Assembly (NCBI GenBank): GCA_030685235.1
Contig: MU839081.1
Coordinates: forward strand, 744,001 to 808,000
Length of the DNA: 64,000 nucleotides
From: Copromyces sp. CBS 386.78
Taxonomy: Eukaryota > Ascomycota > Sordariomycetes > Sordariales > Sordariaceae
Direction: 5' to 3'
This document shows, piece by piece, positions 1 to 11,627 of the stretch. The position numbers and the translations under genes were made by a program. The notes beneath the pieces were generated by a model that worked only from the letters and a program-made list of their open reading frames with translations, had not been told where the DNA came from and ran no database searches. Numbering within the stretch: the stretch's first letter is position 1; every line of letters starts with the position of its first letter.

Positions 1-595
1 GGTCCGGCACCTAGCCCAGCTTCCGGATTGAGTGCCGGCAGCCGGACCTGACCCGACACACGTTTACTGTTGGTGTCGGTCCCACTATTGCGGCACGGAG
101 CACGGAACACGGAGCACATTTAGGTACGGAACACGAAAACACACTCACTCGGCTTCCCCTGACGGACTGCCCCTCTGTGAGCAGCGGATCTTCAACCAAT
201 GGAGGGCAATCAACACATTTTACCTCAAGCCCTGACGAGTACTCCCTTCTAGTAGAGACAATCCTGGGGTTCTGTTATTGACGGGAACGGTGTTCGAGGC
301 AGAGGGAGATGTGCACTAAATACGATGGCATTCAGCTCGTTCTGGCCTTCGTGGATTGAGGAGGAAGGGAGATGCACTAAGGTAGATAGGTAGGTAGGCT
401 TAGGAAAGCTTGCGTGTGCCTTGCATTCTCGTTTCTCTCGTACCTACCTACCTACCTACCTCCGCAGCTGCCTCGTCCCAGCCAGGCTTTCTCGGGCAAT
501 GGCACCTTTCAGTTGTAAGAGCAGATGTCAAGGATCGTCCAGTATCACGACAAAAGCCCTGTGGCATCGACTCAAGATCAACTACGCCTCGCACA
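1..595. other. Intergenic leader with TAGG/CCTA repeats
   Basis: I see no convincing gene here; the short open frames lack any recognisable protein pattern. At 381-398 there is a run of TAGG units and at 441-460 five TACC units. They are inverted relative to each other and could form a hairpin about 40 nt apart. Such runs are common near Neurospora-type genes. The segment probably holds the promoter and leader of the surface-protein gene starting at 596. Confidence 0.4.
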
Positions 596-1640
596 ATGGA
601 TGGAACAATCCCGAAGCTCCTCGGCCACGTAGCCCTGGGCCTGTCATATGTCTGGGCGACATCAGCTCAATCCCTAACCAGCGGCTCCCCCTTGCACAAC
701 CCCCCCTTCGGCCTTCCACCCTCCTCCTTCGCCCTCGCCCTCGCCTCCCCCATCTCCAACGCCTCCTTTCCAACAACAGGCTACAACACCTCCATCCCCG
801 CCGGTCCCTCCGATGCCACGGGTAATGGAATTCCCGGCTGGTCGCTAGAGACCAGCGTGGCAGCCAACGTGCCCTTGACCAACTCCACCGACGAGTCCGT
901 ATCGGCAGAAGACAAGAAGAGTAAAGTCACTGAGGCGGCAGTTTTGTCGCTTGTGCCTCCTTCTACCCTACAAGGGTTAGACGGAGAGAGCTGGAGGGTG
1001 TGCGCCATAGTGTTTACTGGTGGGTTGGCGGCGGGAAAGACGGAGGAGGCGCAGACCAAGGGATTAGATGGCACCTGTGCGGCTTTGTTGCCTAGCGAGT
1101 GTATCCAGGAATTACAGGTAAACAGTGTTGCGAACAGCACCGACAGGGGACAGGAGTGTGGGAGGCTGGTGGTTCCTGACGCTTGTTTAGAGTACTTTGG
1201 GGGGAAGGTTGGGGTTGGATATGGTGAGTTCTGTTCGAACATACCCTCCTACCTAGATGGCGCTGGGGAGATATCATGGACTTGATGTTGATTTTGTGCT
1301 AACAAAGGCACTTCTTTAAGAGGTCAACAGCAGCAACTTCGATCAGACCAACCGCCGGTATTCCTTCTTCGCGGGGGCCTCAGCTCCAACTGGTAAAGAC
1401 AACGCGACGGCGCTCGTGGCTATGGAGCGAGTGGTTTGGCCGGTGGTGATAACGTGGACACACTTCTCCGCCAGTGGTGAGGTTCATGATAGTGCTGGCT
1501 GGTTGTCTTGTGTTAAAGCTCCCAACACTACGAAGTGGCTTACCGCGGAAAGTGCGGGAACCGGCAAGGGAAAGTCGACGTGGGCTTTGATCGTTGCCCT
1601 CGTCCTAACGGGGGTCATTATCGGCCCAGCCTGGTTGTGA
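596..1640 (+). CDS. Secreted, probably GPI-anchored surface protein
   Basis: Two exons, 596-1223 and 1321-1640, give about 315 residues. The intron has a GTGAGT donor, a GCTAAC branch site and a TTAAG acceptor, and joining it restores the frame (GVGY-EVNSS). The start at 596 is preferred over in-frame upstream starts because it opens directly with a signal peptide (MDGTIPKLLGHVALGL, then a small-residue cleavage region after about residue 25). The mature part is Ser/Thr/Pro-rich at first, then carries six cysteines and several N-x-S/T sites. The protein ends with a hydrophobic tail (ALIVALVLTGVIIGPAWL) just after a Lys/Gly/Ser stretch, which fits a GPI-attachment signal or a single C-terminal membrane helix. 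I do not recognise the family and assign no function beyond cell-surface location, which is inferred from the two end signals. Confidence 0.75.
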
Positions 1641-4236
1641 TGATATTTCCTGTTCCACTTGTCGGGAAGTATAGGTGCTTGTTACTGCTTGTAAGGAGAA
1701 ACCGTGGAGTGGTGATCTTTGTGGTCATATGATTGAGGTATGCTCTTCTCGTTTTAGGCCGTCGCCGTTGCCACCGCTGTTGTGGGAGGTTACCTGGCGC
1801 ATCAGAGACTGTCAGTTATTCTGCAAATGCTGCTTCGACGGTACGCTACAAGGGCAATATTCTCTTTAAGTCTTCTTGTCAATTGCAAACCCGTGTGTGC
1901 AAGGTAACCCTGTCTGGAATCCGGTTCGTGATGTCTATCCTCATCATTGTCGCCGGAGGAAGCCAAGAAGTGTCGTCGAGGCATTCGGGAAGCGTGTGCA
2001 AGTTGCCCGGCGTCACTAGCGTTGCCCTGAAGCTCAAGGCCCTGGCGTTCTAGGCCGCCCACTGTCGATGGACTGTGTAAATAGCACGGGATCTAGTGTA
2101 ATGGTTTCTGTCCTGAAATGTGGCTGCCTGCCCTGTGTTTAATCCCGCTCTGAGCCACTCCAACATCGATCTCATTGATACTCATCTCGATGCAGCTTAG
2201 CGCCCGTCACTGTCTTTGGGGTTGCTGAGACGGCCGCCCGGGTCCTCTTCGCCGGAGTCAAGCAGCATAGTACACGTGTAAAAGATTCGATGACAAGACG
2301 ACGGTTTGGAACTCGCTGATGTGAATGGAAACTCGTTGGCCGTTGGACATGTACCGAACGCTCGTATTCTTGTCATAGTACGTAGCATCGAACCCTGACT
2401 GGACTAGGACTAGCGCCCTGTGAATGTGATGGATGGAATGAATTAGCACAGTCCATCGGCTTAGGCGCTGCCAGATGGACAGTTGACACGAGGTACTGTA
2501 CGTGTATCAGAAACGATGGCGCATTGGTGGCCCTACATGTGCCCCTTTTTTGGTGCGGTCCAGACCTTCCCAGGCTTTGGCCAAGTGCAGGGGTCTTCCC
2601 TCACAAAGGTTTTATGTGGAAATTGAAGCTGGAAGACACCTTACATAACGCAAACTGCTGATCACGGCCTCAGGTTGGTCTCATGGTAAAAGGGGTTTTA
2701 ATATTCCTGCTCGTCCGAGAAACTGTTCAGTTGAATTCGTTGTCTCGAGTACGATACGGATAAAAGTCGTGGCTGCCAGTGGTAACATGGAGGTGGAATA
2801 AACTCACGGCAGGTGGGATGCCTGACAGCTTGGCGTTCGGCGGTTTGGCAGGCGCCCGCGGGTGGGGGACCCTGGGCCTGCCGAGCCTCCGTTAGGGCGT
2901 TTCGGGAAGATTTCCAGGCACCAATCTGAAAAAGAGGAAGGGACGAAAAAAGGATGGAATCTCCCTGAACATCATCAGTTTTGGAACATGTGAGCTTGTT
3001 GGAGTGAATAACACGAAGCTGATGAGCATCAATGCGATCAACAGTCACAATTCGTCCTGAAACAAGGCGCATTAAACACTCTGTTTAAGACGGCCTCGGG
3101 ATCTTCACCTATCTTGCCTTGCTTCCCCTGAGAGTCTGCTCTTTTGCCCTGAATTTTGGTGGATCGGGAGGGGATCATCGCAGTCCTTGGTGATTGCATG
3201 CGAATCACAGCAGTAAACGGCAGCCACATCGCGGTCCATGGCAATACCTAGGTACCGCGACATTTGTAACTTTGCCCACTTCCACGCCCGCCGATACCGT
3301 GATCAGGTTTTTGTACTTGGTCATTCCAGTCCCTTCAACAAAGTGACCATACCGTAGGAAGCCCAATATCTCCGAATTATCTCACAGCCAAATTATACCA
3401 AGCCGGCGCATCATCCTCCACAGACCAACTTGAGAGGTACCGGCGAGTCGGCTCTGACATCGGACGACTCGTCCCATCTCATAGCATCCCGTGCCTGTCA
3501 ACGGCGGGCGGGCTGTGTTCCCGTTCAGGCTCCATGCAAGGAAGAGCCACACACCCACACCACGAACCAACACAATGAGACACAACTTGAAGACAGCTTA
3601 TTTTATTTACTCAACCGTGTGCTCCGTGGTCGATCCATTCAACCTCCGATGAGAGACATTGATTTCCAGCCCTTTCAAGTCGACACCGCCCCCTTCGCCT
3701 CCAGCCTCTGGGGACCTCTGATCCACCCACCTTTACATATGTCGGTTTGCTACCTCGAACAAGCAACATGCGTGAATTGACAATGACTCGCCTCTCCGTC
3801 CGTTTGGCCGGTCTCTTCGAGCCATTGATATCTCCAACCATTGCAACCATTTAGGCACGGGTCCCGGTATGGCGGGCTCGTATTTGTTACCTCTAGTCGC
3901 TCACTAATCCCCCTTTCAGCCCTGTCTAGCGTCTGCCCTGCCACATTCCCACGTTCTCCATTCCTTATTTTAACCGGGCCCTGCAACCCCCGCCCTGCAT
4001 TCTGTTCGGCGCTGATGCTTAAACCTTGTGCCGAGCCCACCTGAAAGAGCCCCGGCTCTTGCTCGCCTCCACCAAGCCTGGAAAGCACCACCTAAGGTAA
4101 AGATGCACCTCCGCCCACCTCTTCTTGGTTCTGCAGGCGATCGCTGAACCTGGTGGATCTGCTCAATGGGGAACTAGAGAGTGGCATGACGTCTTGCTCT
4201 CTTTCTGCGCCTGCGACCTGAACCGTTTCCCTTTAA
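1641..4236. other. Intergenic, no gene recognised
   Basis: Open frames of up to 124 codons occur on both strands, but none shows a domain, signal peptide or splice-linked continuation I can support. The last few hundred bases are CT-rich on the plus strand (3880-4110) and probably form the promoter and 5' leader of the glycosyltransferase gene at 4237. Confidence 0.4.
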
Positions 4237-5814
4237 ATGATCAAGACGCCCCGTCCTGGCCAAGCCAGCCTCTTCTGCATCCCACCGTTGCCCAGGATGT
4301 TCACTCGCAAATCCATCACCATCGCACTATGTGCGACAATCAGTCTGCTTCTTCTCCTGGCCACCTCGAGGCGCCTTGGCGGCTGGGCTGCCATTGACGA
4401 GCCTCTCTACCAGTCTGATGGCTATGGTCACCATCGTCCCCCGCCGCCGGGACACCACAGTCCTGGCCCGAGACCGCATCCTTCCACGAACCCAGACTGC
4501 GCCGGCTACCCGATTCCCGACAACATTCTGGTCATCATGAAGACGGGCGCGTCGGAATCCTTCAACCGCGTGCCTACCCAGCTTTTGACGGTGCTCAGAT
4601 GTGTACCCGACTTCCTCATCTTCAGCGACATGGAACAGAAGATTGGCGGGTACCAGGTGTACGACAGCTTGTCCAACGTGTCAGCCGAGGCCATGGAGGG
4701 GAACTCGGACTTCGATCTGTACCGTCGCCAGAAGGCGTGCCCCGTTGACGTCGAAGGCTGCAACAAGCAGGGCAACCCCGCGTCCGAAGGCTGGAACCTC
4801 GATAAGTATAAGAATGTCCACATGGCAGAGCAGACGTACAAGTTGCGCCCAGACTACGACTGGTACGTCTTTGTAGACGCCGACACATATGTCCTGTGGC
4901 CCAACCTGGTACAATGGCTAGGCAAACTGAACCCGAACAAGAAGCACTACCTTGGCAGTGTCACCTTGATCCAGGACTTCAGCTTCGGCCACGGCGGGTC
5001 GGGTTATATCGTCAGCAAGGCGTCGATGAAGGCGCTCGTCGGGGAGAATCCCGGCGTGGGACAAAAGTACGACTTGCGTGCAAAGCGCGAATGCTGCGGA
5101 GACTACGTCTTTGCCTTGGCGCTCAAGGACAACGCTGACGTCTCTGTCGAACAAATGGTGAGTTTTCTCTGATGCGCACGAAATCCGGAATAAATCATTT
5201 TTACTAAGCGATGTGTCGTTTCACAGTGGCCAACCATTAACGGCGAGAAACCCGCGACGCTTCCGTTTGGTCCCTGGCATTGGTGCCACCCGATCGTCAC
5301 GATGCATCACATGAATAGCGAGGAGATCAACACGTTTTGGGAATTCGAGCGCCGCTTCCGAAGAGAGCAGCTCGCATCCGGAAACCCGCGACCCCTTCTC
5401 ATCAAGGACATCTACCACGAATATCTCGAACCTAAGCTCAAGCGCGAGCAGCTCGACTGGGACAATAAGTCCGACGACCGGTTCTATGTCGACCTCGCCG
5501 CAAAGACATGGGACGAGGGCACGCTCCATCGCATGAAGAAGCCGGAAGAGTACAACGAGCTGGAAAAGGTCGCCCACCGGTCAGCATCCGACTGCGAGGC
5601 GGCTTGCAAGAGCTTGGGTCCCGATGATTGCGTTCAATACAAGTACGAGAATGGAAAGTGCGCCATGCACAAGTCCTTCATCCTGGGCAAGCCGGTGCCG
5701 AAGAAAGAAGGGGAGAAGCAGACAATCAGTGGCTGGGATGTGGAAAAGATCAAGGAGTGGACCGAGAAGGAGAAGGTCTGCAACAAGATCCAGTGGCCGA
5801 AGCTTGCGAGTTAA
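4237..5814 (+). CDS. Type II membrane glycosyltransferase (GT31-like) with C-terminal PAN/Apple-like segment
   Basis: Exons 4237-5157 and 5227-5814 give 502 residues. An alternative start at 4297 (MFTRKSITIAL) would give 482 and places the membrane anchor right at the N-terminus, so it may be the true start. After the short cytoplasmic tail come one membrane helix (about residues 25-42) and a Pro/His-rich stem (about 60-85). The catalytic domain follows, starting with the sequence NILVIMKTG. A metal-binding DxD motif sits in YVFVDADTYV near residue 213, and a GGSGYIVSK loop lies downstream. These fit the fungal GT31/beta-1,3-galactosyltransferase-like (Fringe-type) group; the sugar transferred is unknown. 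The intron (5158-5226, GTGAGT...ACAG) is in phase. Residues about 425-465 (SASDCEAACKSLGPDDCVQY) resemble a cysteine-paired PAN/Apple module, which could bind protein or carbohydrate. The likely site of action is the Golgi lumen. Confidence 0.85.
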
Positions 5815-6628
5815 AGGCTACTTATCAACAACATTTAATAATTGTGGCATCATCCACCGCATGACGCTGGATTCAAGGTCCGATGGATACAGGAGGGACG
5901 TGCCCATCACGGACATTACTGTCACTCCACAAGCGCATACGGTTGCGGAGGTGCGCATGCGGCACATCGCCCCGATGTTGCTTTCACGGGGTGTCGACAG
6001 TCACATTTGTGATGATAATCGTCGGTGTTGACTCCAAGACTGACCACCGTTCCAATATGACCTCGATTTCTGTCATATTACCTCCAGTGGTTTGGAGGTA
6101 CGAGAGAGCTGGGAATATCTGAAATAAACCTAAAGCGGAATTGGTATTTGGGACTCGCTCAGTCCGCGGTAGTTGCATGACCATGAGGATCACGAGGTTC
6201 TTCGTCATATGCCTGCGAATAGAGAAACGGTCTTTTGAAGAGATATTATGGGATTGGATTGATATGGATAAGATCAGATATGTAATACTTGGACTAGGGA
6301 GACGAAGGTTAAGATACACGGTGTTATGGTTTGCTTTGGGGGTACTGCTACCATAGGAAAGGTAGCAGATGATGGATGAGGTCTCGTCGCAGGAAGGAGC
6401 CGATTGCACACATCATCGGACATATATCTGCATTACGAAATGATATCCAGGACCTTTTACCTTGTTAAACCCCTCCAAAACGGCTATGAGGTTCGAGACT
6501 CGATCGTTCGTAATTCCACACTGGATGATGCTCGACTCGACGACATCCAAGCACAACCGTGCGAATATTTGGGTTCTTAGGAACAATTTTTAGCAACGCA
6601 CTCTAACAACCAATGGCAGCTTGTAGCT
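5815..6628. other. Intergenic, no gene recognised
   Basis: This is the 3' flank of the glycosyltransferase and the 5' flank of the tRNA gene. ORF 5984-6409 (-) lacks any recognisable feature. I see no repeat or other element. Confidence 0.4.
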
Positions 6629-6701
6629 GCCCGGCTAGCTCAATCGGTAGAGCGTGAGACTCTTAATCTCAAGGTTGTGGGTTCGACCCCCACGTCGGGC
6701 T
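6629..6701 (+). tRNA. tRNA-Lys (anticodon CTT)
   Basis: A 73-nt cloverleaf can be folded by eye. The 7-bp acceptor stem pairs 6629-6635 (GCCCGGC) with 6694-6700 (GTCGGGC, one G-U). The D arm is GCTCAATCGGTAGAGC, the anticodon stem TGAGA/TCTCA holds the loop CTCTTAA with CTT at 6662-6664, and the T arm is GTGGG-TTCGACC-CCCAC. T at 6701 is the discriminator base. Both Pol III promoter boxes are intact and there is no intron. A T-run (ATCTTCCTTTTTGG) lies about 20 nt downstream. Confidence 0.97.
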
Positions 6702-8592
6702 CAATTCCCGATGTTCAACAACATCTTCCTTTTTGGATTTCTTGTTCTTGTGTAGAGGTAACGTTCGGGGCCTAAATCTCCTTCCTGCTCTAAATCCTTT
6801 TTTCTCTTTTCTTAAACGATCGTGTTTTTTTTCTCTTCCTTTGGATTAGACGTCCTCTATGCCTTGATTTGCGGCCCCGGGACTGTGGACTAGGTGGTTG
6901 GCAAGGAAAGGGGACCGACCTTCATCGGCCCAGAATAACCCAGACCAATAAAGAGATAAAAGGAAGGGCCTTCATTTTTGCGACAGAGAGAACAGAGAAC
7001 TGAAGCCGAGGGGAGAGGGCAGGCTCCTGAATAGAACTTCCACAAGCCCGGAGTGTCCGGGTGTTCCAGACTGGACCTTTTCGTCCTCATTCTCACCTAT
7101 ATGTAGTAGGTACCGTATCGAACCCATATGAACAAGACCAAACTCGTTTCCCCTCGTTGGCCCCCCTCGAAACGCATCGGCTTGATTCCAGTTTTCTGCA
7201 TGAACTTTGGTGGATTCATTGTGGCAGAGTGTGTAGTGAAGTCCCACGCTAACGAACGTCCCCAGGGTAGAGTGTACAGGGGCTAAGAGGCCCAAGCCTT
7301 AGGGGTCCTGGAACAATGACGTCGACGCCGGAGATCTCGCCCGGGCTCTGGGCAGCCCCGTATCACGTCCGGGCCGGCAGTCAACGTGTCCGCCGGGTCT
7401 CCAGCTAGGTCTCTACTGTAATTGAAAACAGCCGACCTTGATCAGCCGGGGAAAGAGACACTTTAAACAATTTCCAATCACACAGTGGGTGCATCTAAAG
7501 TCCTTCTTCGTTCTTCGCCAAGATGCTTCACCACGCGAGCAACCTAAGTGCACACGGCACTCCAGTTATGTCAGTGGCGCATGCAGTGCATCTTTAATCC
7601 ATCCGCACGTTGGAATTCCCACGATCCGTGTGGGAAGTCGAAGAAAGTCTCCGAAACGCCCGTTCGATGTGTGCGATGCCAAGCTGGCACTGGCTGTCAA
7701 AATATCATTACACAACGCATGGCACAACAAGTCGACGGTTGTGTCATGCTCGAGTAATGACATGTCCACGTATGCCGGAGTCAGGTTGTTGTTAGTGTTA
7801 GTACAAGTCATCTCAACTTCCAATGATCGAGAGTTCGGGCTTTAACGACAAAGCAAAGGACGAGACGTTTTGATAATGAAGTGGTTGGCTAGGGATCCCG
7901 ATCTTTATGTTTATGGAGAAACGGAATAAGGCGAAGGAGCTGCGACAGAAATCGCGACAGATGTGAAACAAACCTCGATCTGATGCCCCTTACCCACGAG
8001 TCGCCAAGGTGGAACAAAAGAGATATAATCCAGCATAGAAGCTTTCCCTGACTTGGTTTTTCTTTGACATACTAGTTACCCGCAATAAACACGGCGCTTA
8101 AGTTTCTTTAGATCTGTTGTTCTTGGGTTGTATTGTTTCTTTACCGGCTGCAACCCCTTCGCTTCGATTTCCCAACGGTCGATGCATCACCGCCAAAGTT
8201 ACACAAAGATCGGAAGTAACTAGCCAAGATCGACTTGCACATCACTTACTGCGTACACACGCCATCTTGGCAACCCAACTAACAACGAACAACAACGACG
8301 ACATCAACCCATTGGTACCATAGCCACGCTTCCAACTTGTTTGGGTATCGATCCAGGGTTCTGCGTTTTTGATACTGTTCTCCACCAACCGATACATCAA
8401 TATTTCACAAGCACAATAAGATCGAGGCTTACAGGCGCACCGCATCTTGGTAGGCCCAAGTGGAAGAATACAAAACGTCAGCGGCGGGACGATCACTTGA
8501 TCTGATATCAAGCCCATCGGACCTGACAATCCCTTTGTGTTGGGAATCAGAAGTCACAACAATCTACCTATCTTCCATAACCCTCTTCAACC
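6702..8592. other. Intergenic, no gene recognised
   Basis: ORFs such as 7438-7845 (+, 135 codons) show no domain, and their composition does not look like coding sequence. The final 300 bases before 8593 are rich in CAAC/CATC and probably form the leader of the oxysterol-binding-protein gene. Confidence 0.4.
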
Positions 8593-9897
8593 ATGGATCA
8601 CAAATCAGTCGGGTCTCGAGTGCGAGACCTTGCCAAAGTACGCATTCCTCCTATTCTTCCCACCCTCTACCCATCTGCTTGCTAGCCCCGCTTGCTCCAA
8701 AGCCATCATCACTAACACACCTCTTCACTCCAGTTCCTAGCAACAGTCAAAGGCGACCTCTCCAACATCACCGGCCCCCCACACCTCCTCGCCCCCTCCT
8801 CCGTCGTCGAAGTAGGCCACTGCTGGGCCCAACGCCCCTCCGTCTTCGCCGCGCCCTCTCTCGAATCCGACCCCGAAAAGCGAATTCTCCTCGTCCTGCG
8901 CTGGTTCCTCGTCGCACTGCGCAGCCAGCTCTACATCGGCTCTCCGGGCTCCAAGAACAGCAGCATCAAGAAGCCGCTCAACGCCTTCCTCGGAGAGCTC
9001 TTTATGGCCTCATGGACCGACGCCGAGAAAAAATGCACCACCACGCTGGTCTCGGAACAAGTCAGCCACCACCCGCCCATCACGGCCATGCACGTCAGCG
9101 ACGCCGGGCACGGCATCCGGTCGACGGGGTACGCGAGGGTGGAAATGAGCTTCAACGGGACGGTCAATATCCGCCAGGTAGGACATGCCGTGCTGCATAT
9201 TGATCGTTTCGAGGAGGAATACTTGATGCCGCTGCTGGATGCCCAGGTGCGCGGCATCTTGAGAGGGTCCATGTACCCGGAGGTGTTGGGCACGTATTCG
9301 ATCATTGGGAGCAGTGGCTATCAAGCCGAGATCAGGTTTACGGGGGAGGGCATGATTAGGGGAAAGAGGAACTCGTTTGAGGCGCGGATCTTTCATAGGG
9401 ATGACCCGTCAAACCAGACGCTGTACGAGGTTAAGGGTTGCTGGAGCGAAGGAGGGTGGAAGGTGCGCAACCCGCGCATGGGCGAGACGGTTGAGGTGTA
9501 TGATATCGATGCGCCCGAGAATCAGCCGGTGCCGATGGTGATTGATCCCATCGCTGAGCAGGACCCGTGGGAGAGCAGGAGGGCGTGGGAGGGCGTGTTT
9601 AGGGGTATGCGGGAGGGGGATATGCAGATGGTGTTGAACGAGAAGACGAGGGTCGAGCAGGCGCAGAGGAGGATGAGGGCTGAGGAGAAAGAGAGGGGGA
9701 TCGTGTGGGAGCCCCTGTTCTTTAAGAGTGTCAGCCCGGAGGAGCATGAGGTCTTTCATCGGTTAGCGGAGGGGATCCCGGGACTGAAGTTGCATAGTGA
9801 GAGGACGAAGGGGGTGTGGAAACCAGATCTGGCTAAGATCGAGAGTCCGCAAAGGCCGTTTAGGCAGGGAGTTACGCCTTTGGGGTATACTTCGTGA
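8593..9897 (+). CDS. Oxysterol-binding protein, short OSH4/KES1 type
   Basis: Exons 8593-8637 and 8734-9897 give 402 residues. The first exon encodes only 15 residues (MDHKSVGSRVRDLAK). The intron has a GTACGC donor, a CACTAACAC branch site and a CCAG acceptor, and is phase 0. The family signature EQVSHHPP is present at about residues 123-130. Before it lies the lipid-binding entry KKPLNAFLGELF, and the C-terminus carries the usual basic region. The length matches short OSBP-related proteins that lack PH and ankyrin domains (yeast Osh4/Kes1, about 430 residues). The family moves sterols and exchanges them for phosphatidylinositol-4-phosphate between ER and Golgi or plasma membrane. The protein is cytosolic or peripherally membrane-bound, with no signal peptide. 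The ligand in this organism is inferred from the family. Confidence 0.93.
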
Positions 9898-10289
9898 TTG
9901 TCGTCGGAGGATTGAAGGTCCATCTGGTGCATGTCGTCGTTGGTTGTTTTGTTTCTGGGTTTTGGTGGTTTCTTGACCTTGGGGTGCAGCATGTAGCGTC
10001 GGCGTTTGGGTATCGGGGTTGTTATCCGCTATAAATGACATGTCTACACGTATTGCAAAAACAATTGTCCAGCACTGAGTGAGTGTGGGCGGTAATGAAC
10101 GTGTTCTCCTTTTCTGATCCTTCCTTCGCTCAAGAAGGTGCGAAAAACATGGAAAGGTTGTCCGAAGTCGAGATGTTGGAGGTAGTACTCCGCGGACTCT
10201 TTCCAAGATTGGGAAATTTTGCAACGTACAAAAACTCAAATTGCCTCTAATAAGCTTAGCGTTGTTGTAAAGTTTATAACAACTGATAG
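9898..10289. other. Intergenic, no gene recognised
   Basis: This is the 3' flank of the oxysterol-binding-protein gene. The ORFs on the minus strand here are shadows of the coding region or lack features. Nothing else is visible. Confidence 0.35.
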
Positions 10290-10400
10290 AAATGGTCTAG
10301 TAGCGTAGCGGTCTCCCTTGTCGCTCCCTCCTTCCACTTTCGGGCACGAACTGCGAGGTCGTCCGTTCGACTCTCCTCTGTGGGCAAGTTTTTCGAACTT
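10290..10400 (+). repeat. Possible tRNA-derived SINE-like segment 1
   Basis: An A-box-like sequence (TAGCGTAGCGGT, 10301-10312) is followed about 60 nt later by a B-box-like sequence (CGTTCGACTCT, near 10364-10374), then a T-run (AGTTTTTCG). No complete cloverleaf can be folded. It shares the block CTTGTCG + CTC-rich sequence with a second segment at 10850-10927. The two may be diverged copies of one Pol III-transcribed retroelement head. This is pattern-based only. Confidence 0.35.
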
Positions 10401-10597
10401 TCCCAACGCTATGGGAGAGCTGTCTGGGCAAGTCCTGGGCACTCTCCCATGGTGGGCTCACTCACCATAGCGTTGCTATAGCGAACATACTTAGCTCCAG
10501 CGAAAAGATCTATAGCGAATACCTATCTACAGCGAAAAATCTAGCGGAACATGTGGAGGAAACGAAATCTACCATAGCGGGAAAATCCCCAGGGCAA

Positions 10598-11198
10598 CAA
10601 GCCTTGAAGGGGGGTGTCAATGCTTGTAGTTTGACAAGCCTTGTCTCACCACCCATCACTGTTGGTTGAGGGAGGCCTCTGATTGGTCAGATTTTAGTGC
10701 GCTAAAGACGGTCGCTAAAGATCCTAATTCCAAATCCCAAAGTGAGGTACCGGACCTTAACAATGGTTCTTTCCTAAAGTTCACCCTTCTTTAGAAACGT
10801 TCCTACCTTATATCAAAGGAAAAAACGAAGCCCGCCTTCAATCAATTGGGCCAGTGGCTCAATGGTTCTTGTCGTCGCTCTCTTTCTTGGGATCGCCAGT
10901 TCGATTCCAGATGGCGACAGTTTTTTTCGCACGAAAAGTTTCGCGCTCTCATCCGGACTTTGAAGTCAAAGTCCCGCCTACCTACCTAGAAAGGCCACTA
11001 TAACAACCACTAATTAAAGACCCCTATAATGGCCTTTAGAAGGTCCTTATAAGGGTCTTGAGCTTTTTTTTTCTACTTACCTAAATCCGACTAATTAGAG
11101 GCCTTCCTCAGACTACAAGGATGGTTCTGGCAACAAGGCTTGTCCAGTTATCTTGCCTAACATTTAAACCAAGCCTTGAAGGCCCCCCTCAAGCCTTG
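10598..11198. repeat. Region with five CAAGCCTTG/CAAGGCTTG copies, possible small non-autonomous element
   Basis: CAAGCCTTG occurs at 10598, 10635, 11170 and 11190, with the inverted form CAAGGCTTG at 11134. The left block (CAAGCCTTGAAGGGGGG, from 10598) resembles the reverse complement of the right block ending at 11198 (CAAGGCTTGAGGGGGG). This suggests imperfect terminal inverted repeats about 600 bp apart. A hairpin with 13-nt arms (11017-11029 and 11047-11059, one mismatch) lies inside. No coding capacity is seen. The boundaries are tentative. Confidence 0.3.
10850..10927 (+). repeat. Possible tRNA-derived SINE-like segment 2
   Basis: A-box-like GTGGCTCAATGGT and B-box-like AGTTCGATTCC are separated by about 30 nt. 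A TTTTTTT run that would stop Pol III follows. The B box sits in the loop of a 6-bp hairpin (TCGCCA...TGGCGA) rather than in a proper T arm, so this is not a functional tRNA. It is related to the segment at 10290-10400 through a shared CTTGTCG-CTC block. Confidence 0.4.
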
Positions 11199-11627
11199 TA
11201 AGCTTCCTCATAGTACCGCTACGGTAGCTAATACGGGATAAGAAGGATTGCACGTAATACAGGGTCATAGAAATGAGGCCATATTGTGCAGAAGAAAGAA
11301 AGATAGATATTGTAAGAGGAAAGGTCTGGCTTCCAGCCAGCCATCTGCGTGCAGAAGGTATGCAACGCAGCGAGCCAGAGCACGGGCCACGGGGTGGCTC
11401 GAGCGCAGGGCAACGGCTGGGCAGGGCACCAGAGCCTCCATGGCAGCCCAGCTAATCTGGGCTGTCACGACTAGTCTAAGCTATGATACTATAATACAGG
11501 TATGGTAGGGAAATCCAGGGATTCCCCTATCAGTAGCGATCTGGGTTTTCACCAAGCGGTTTCCCAGCGAAGTATTTTTTTTTGGGGAAAGATTTGTTTA
11601 TTTATCACTTTTCTTTTTCTTCTCACT

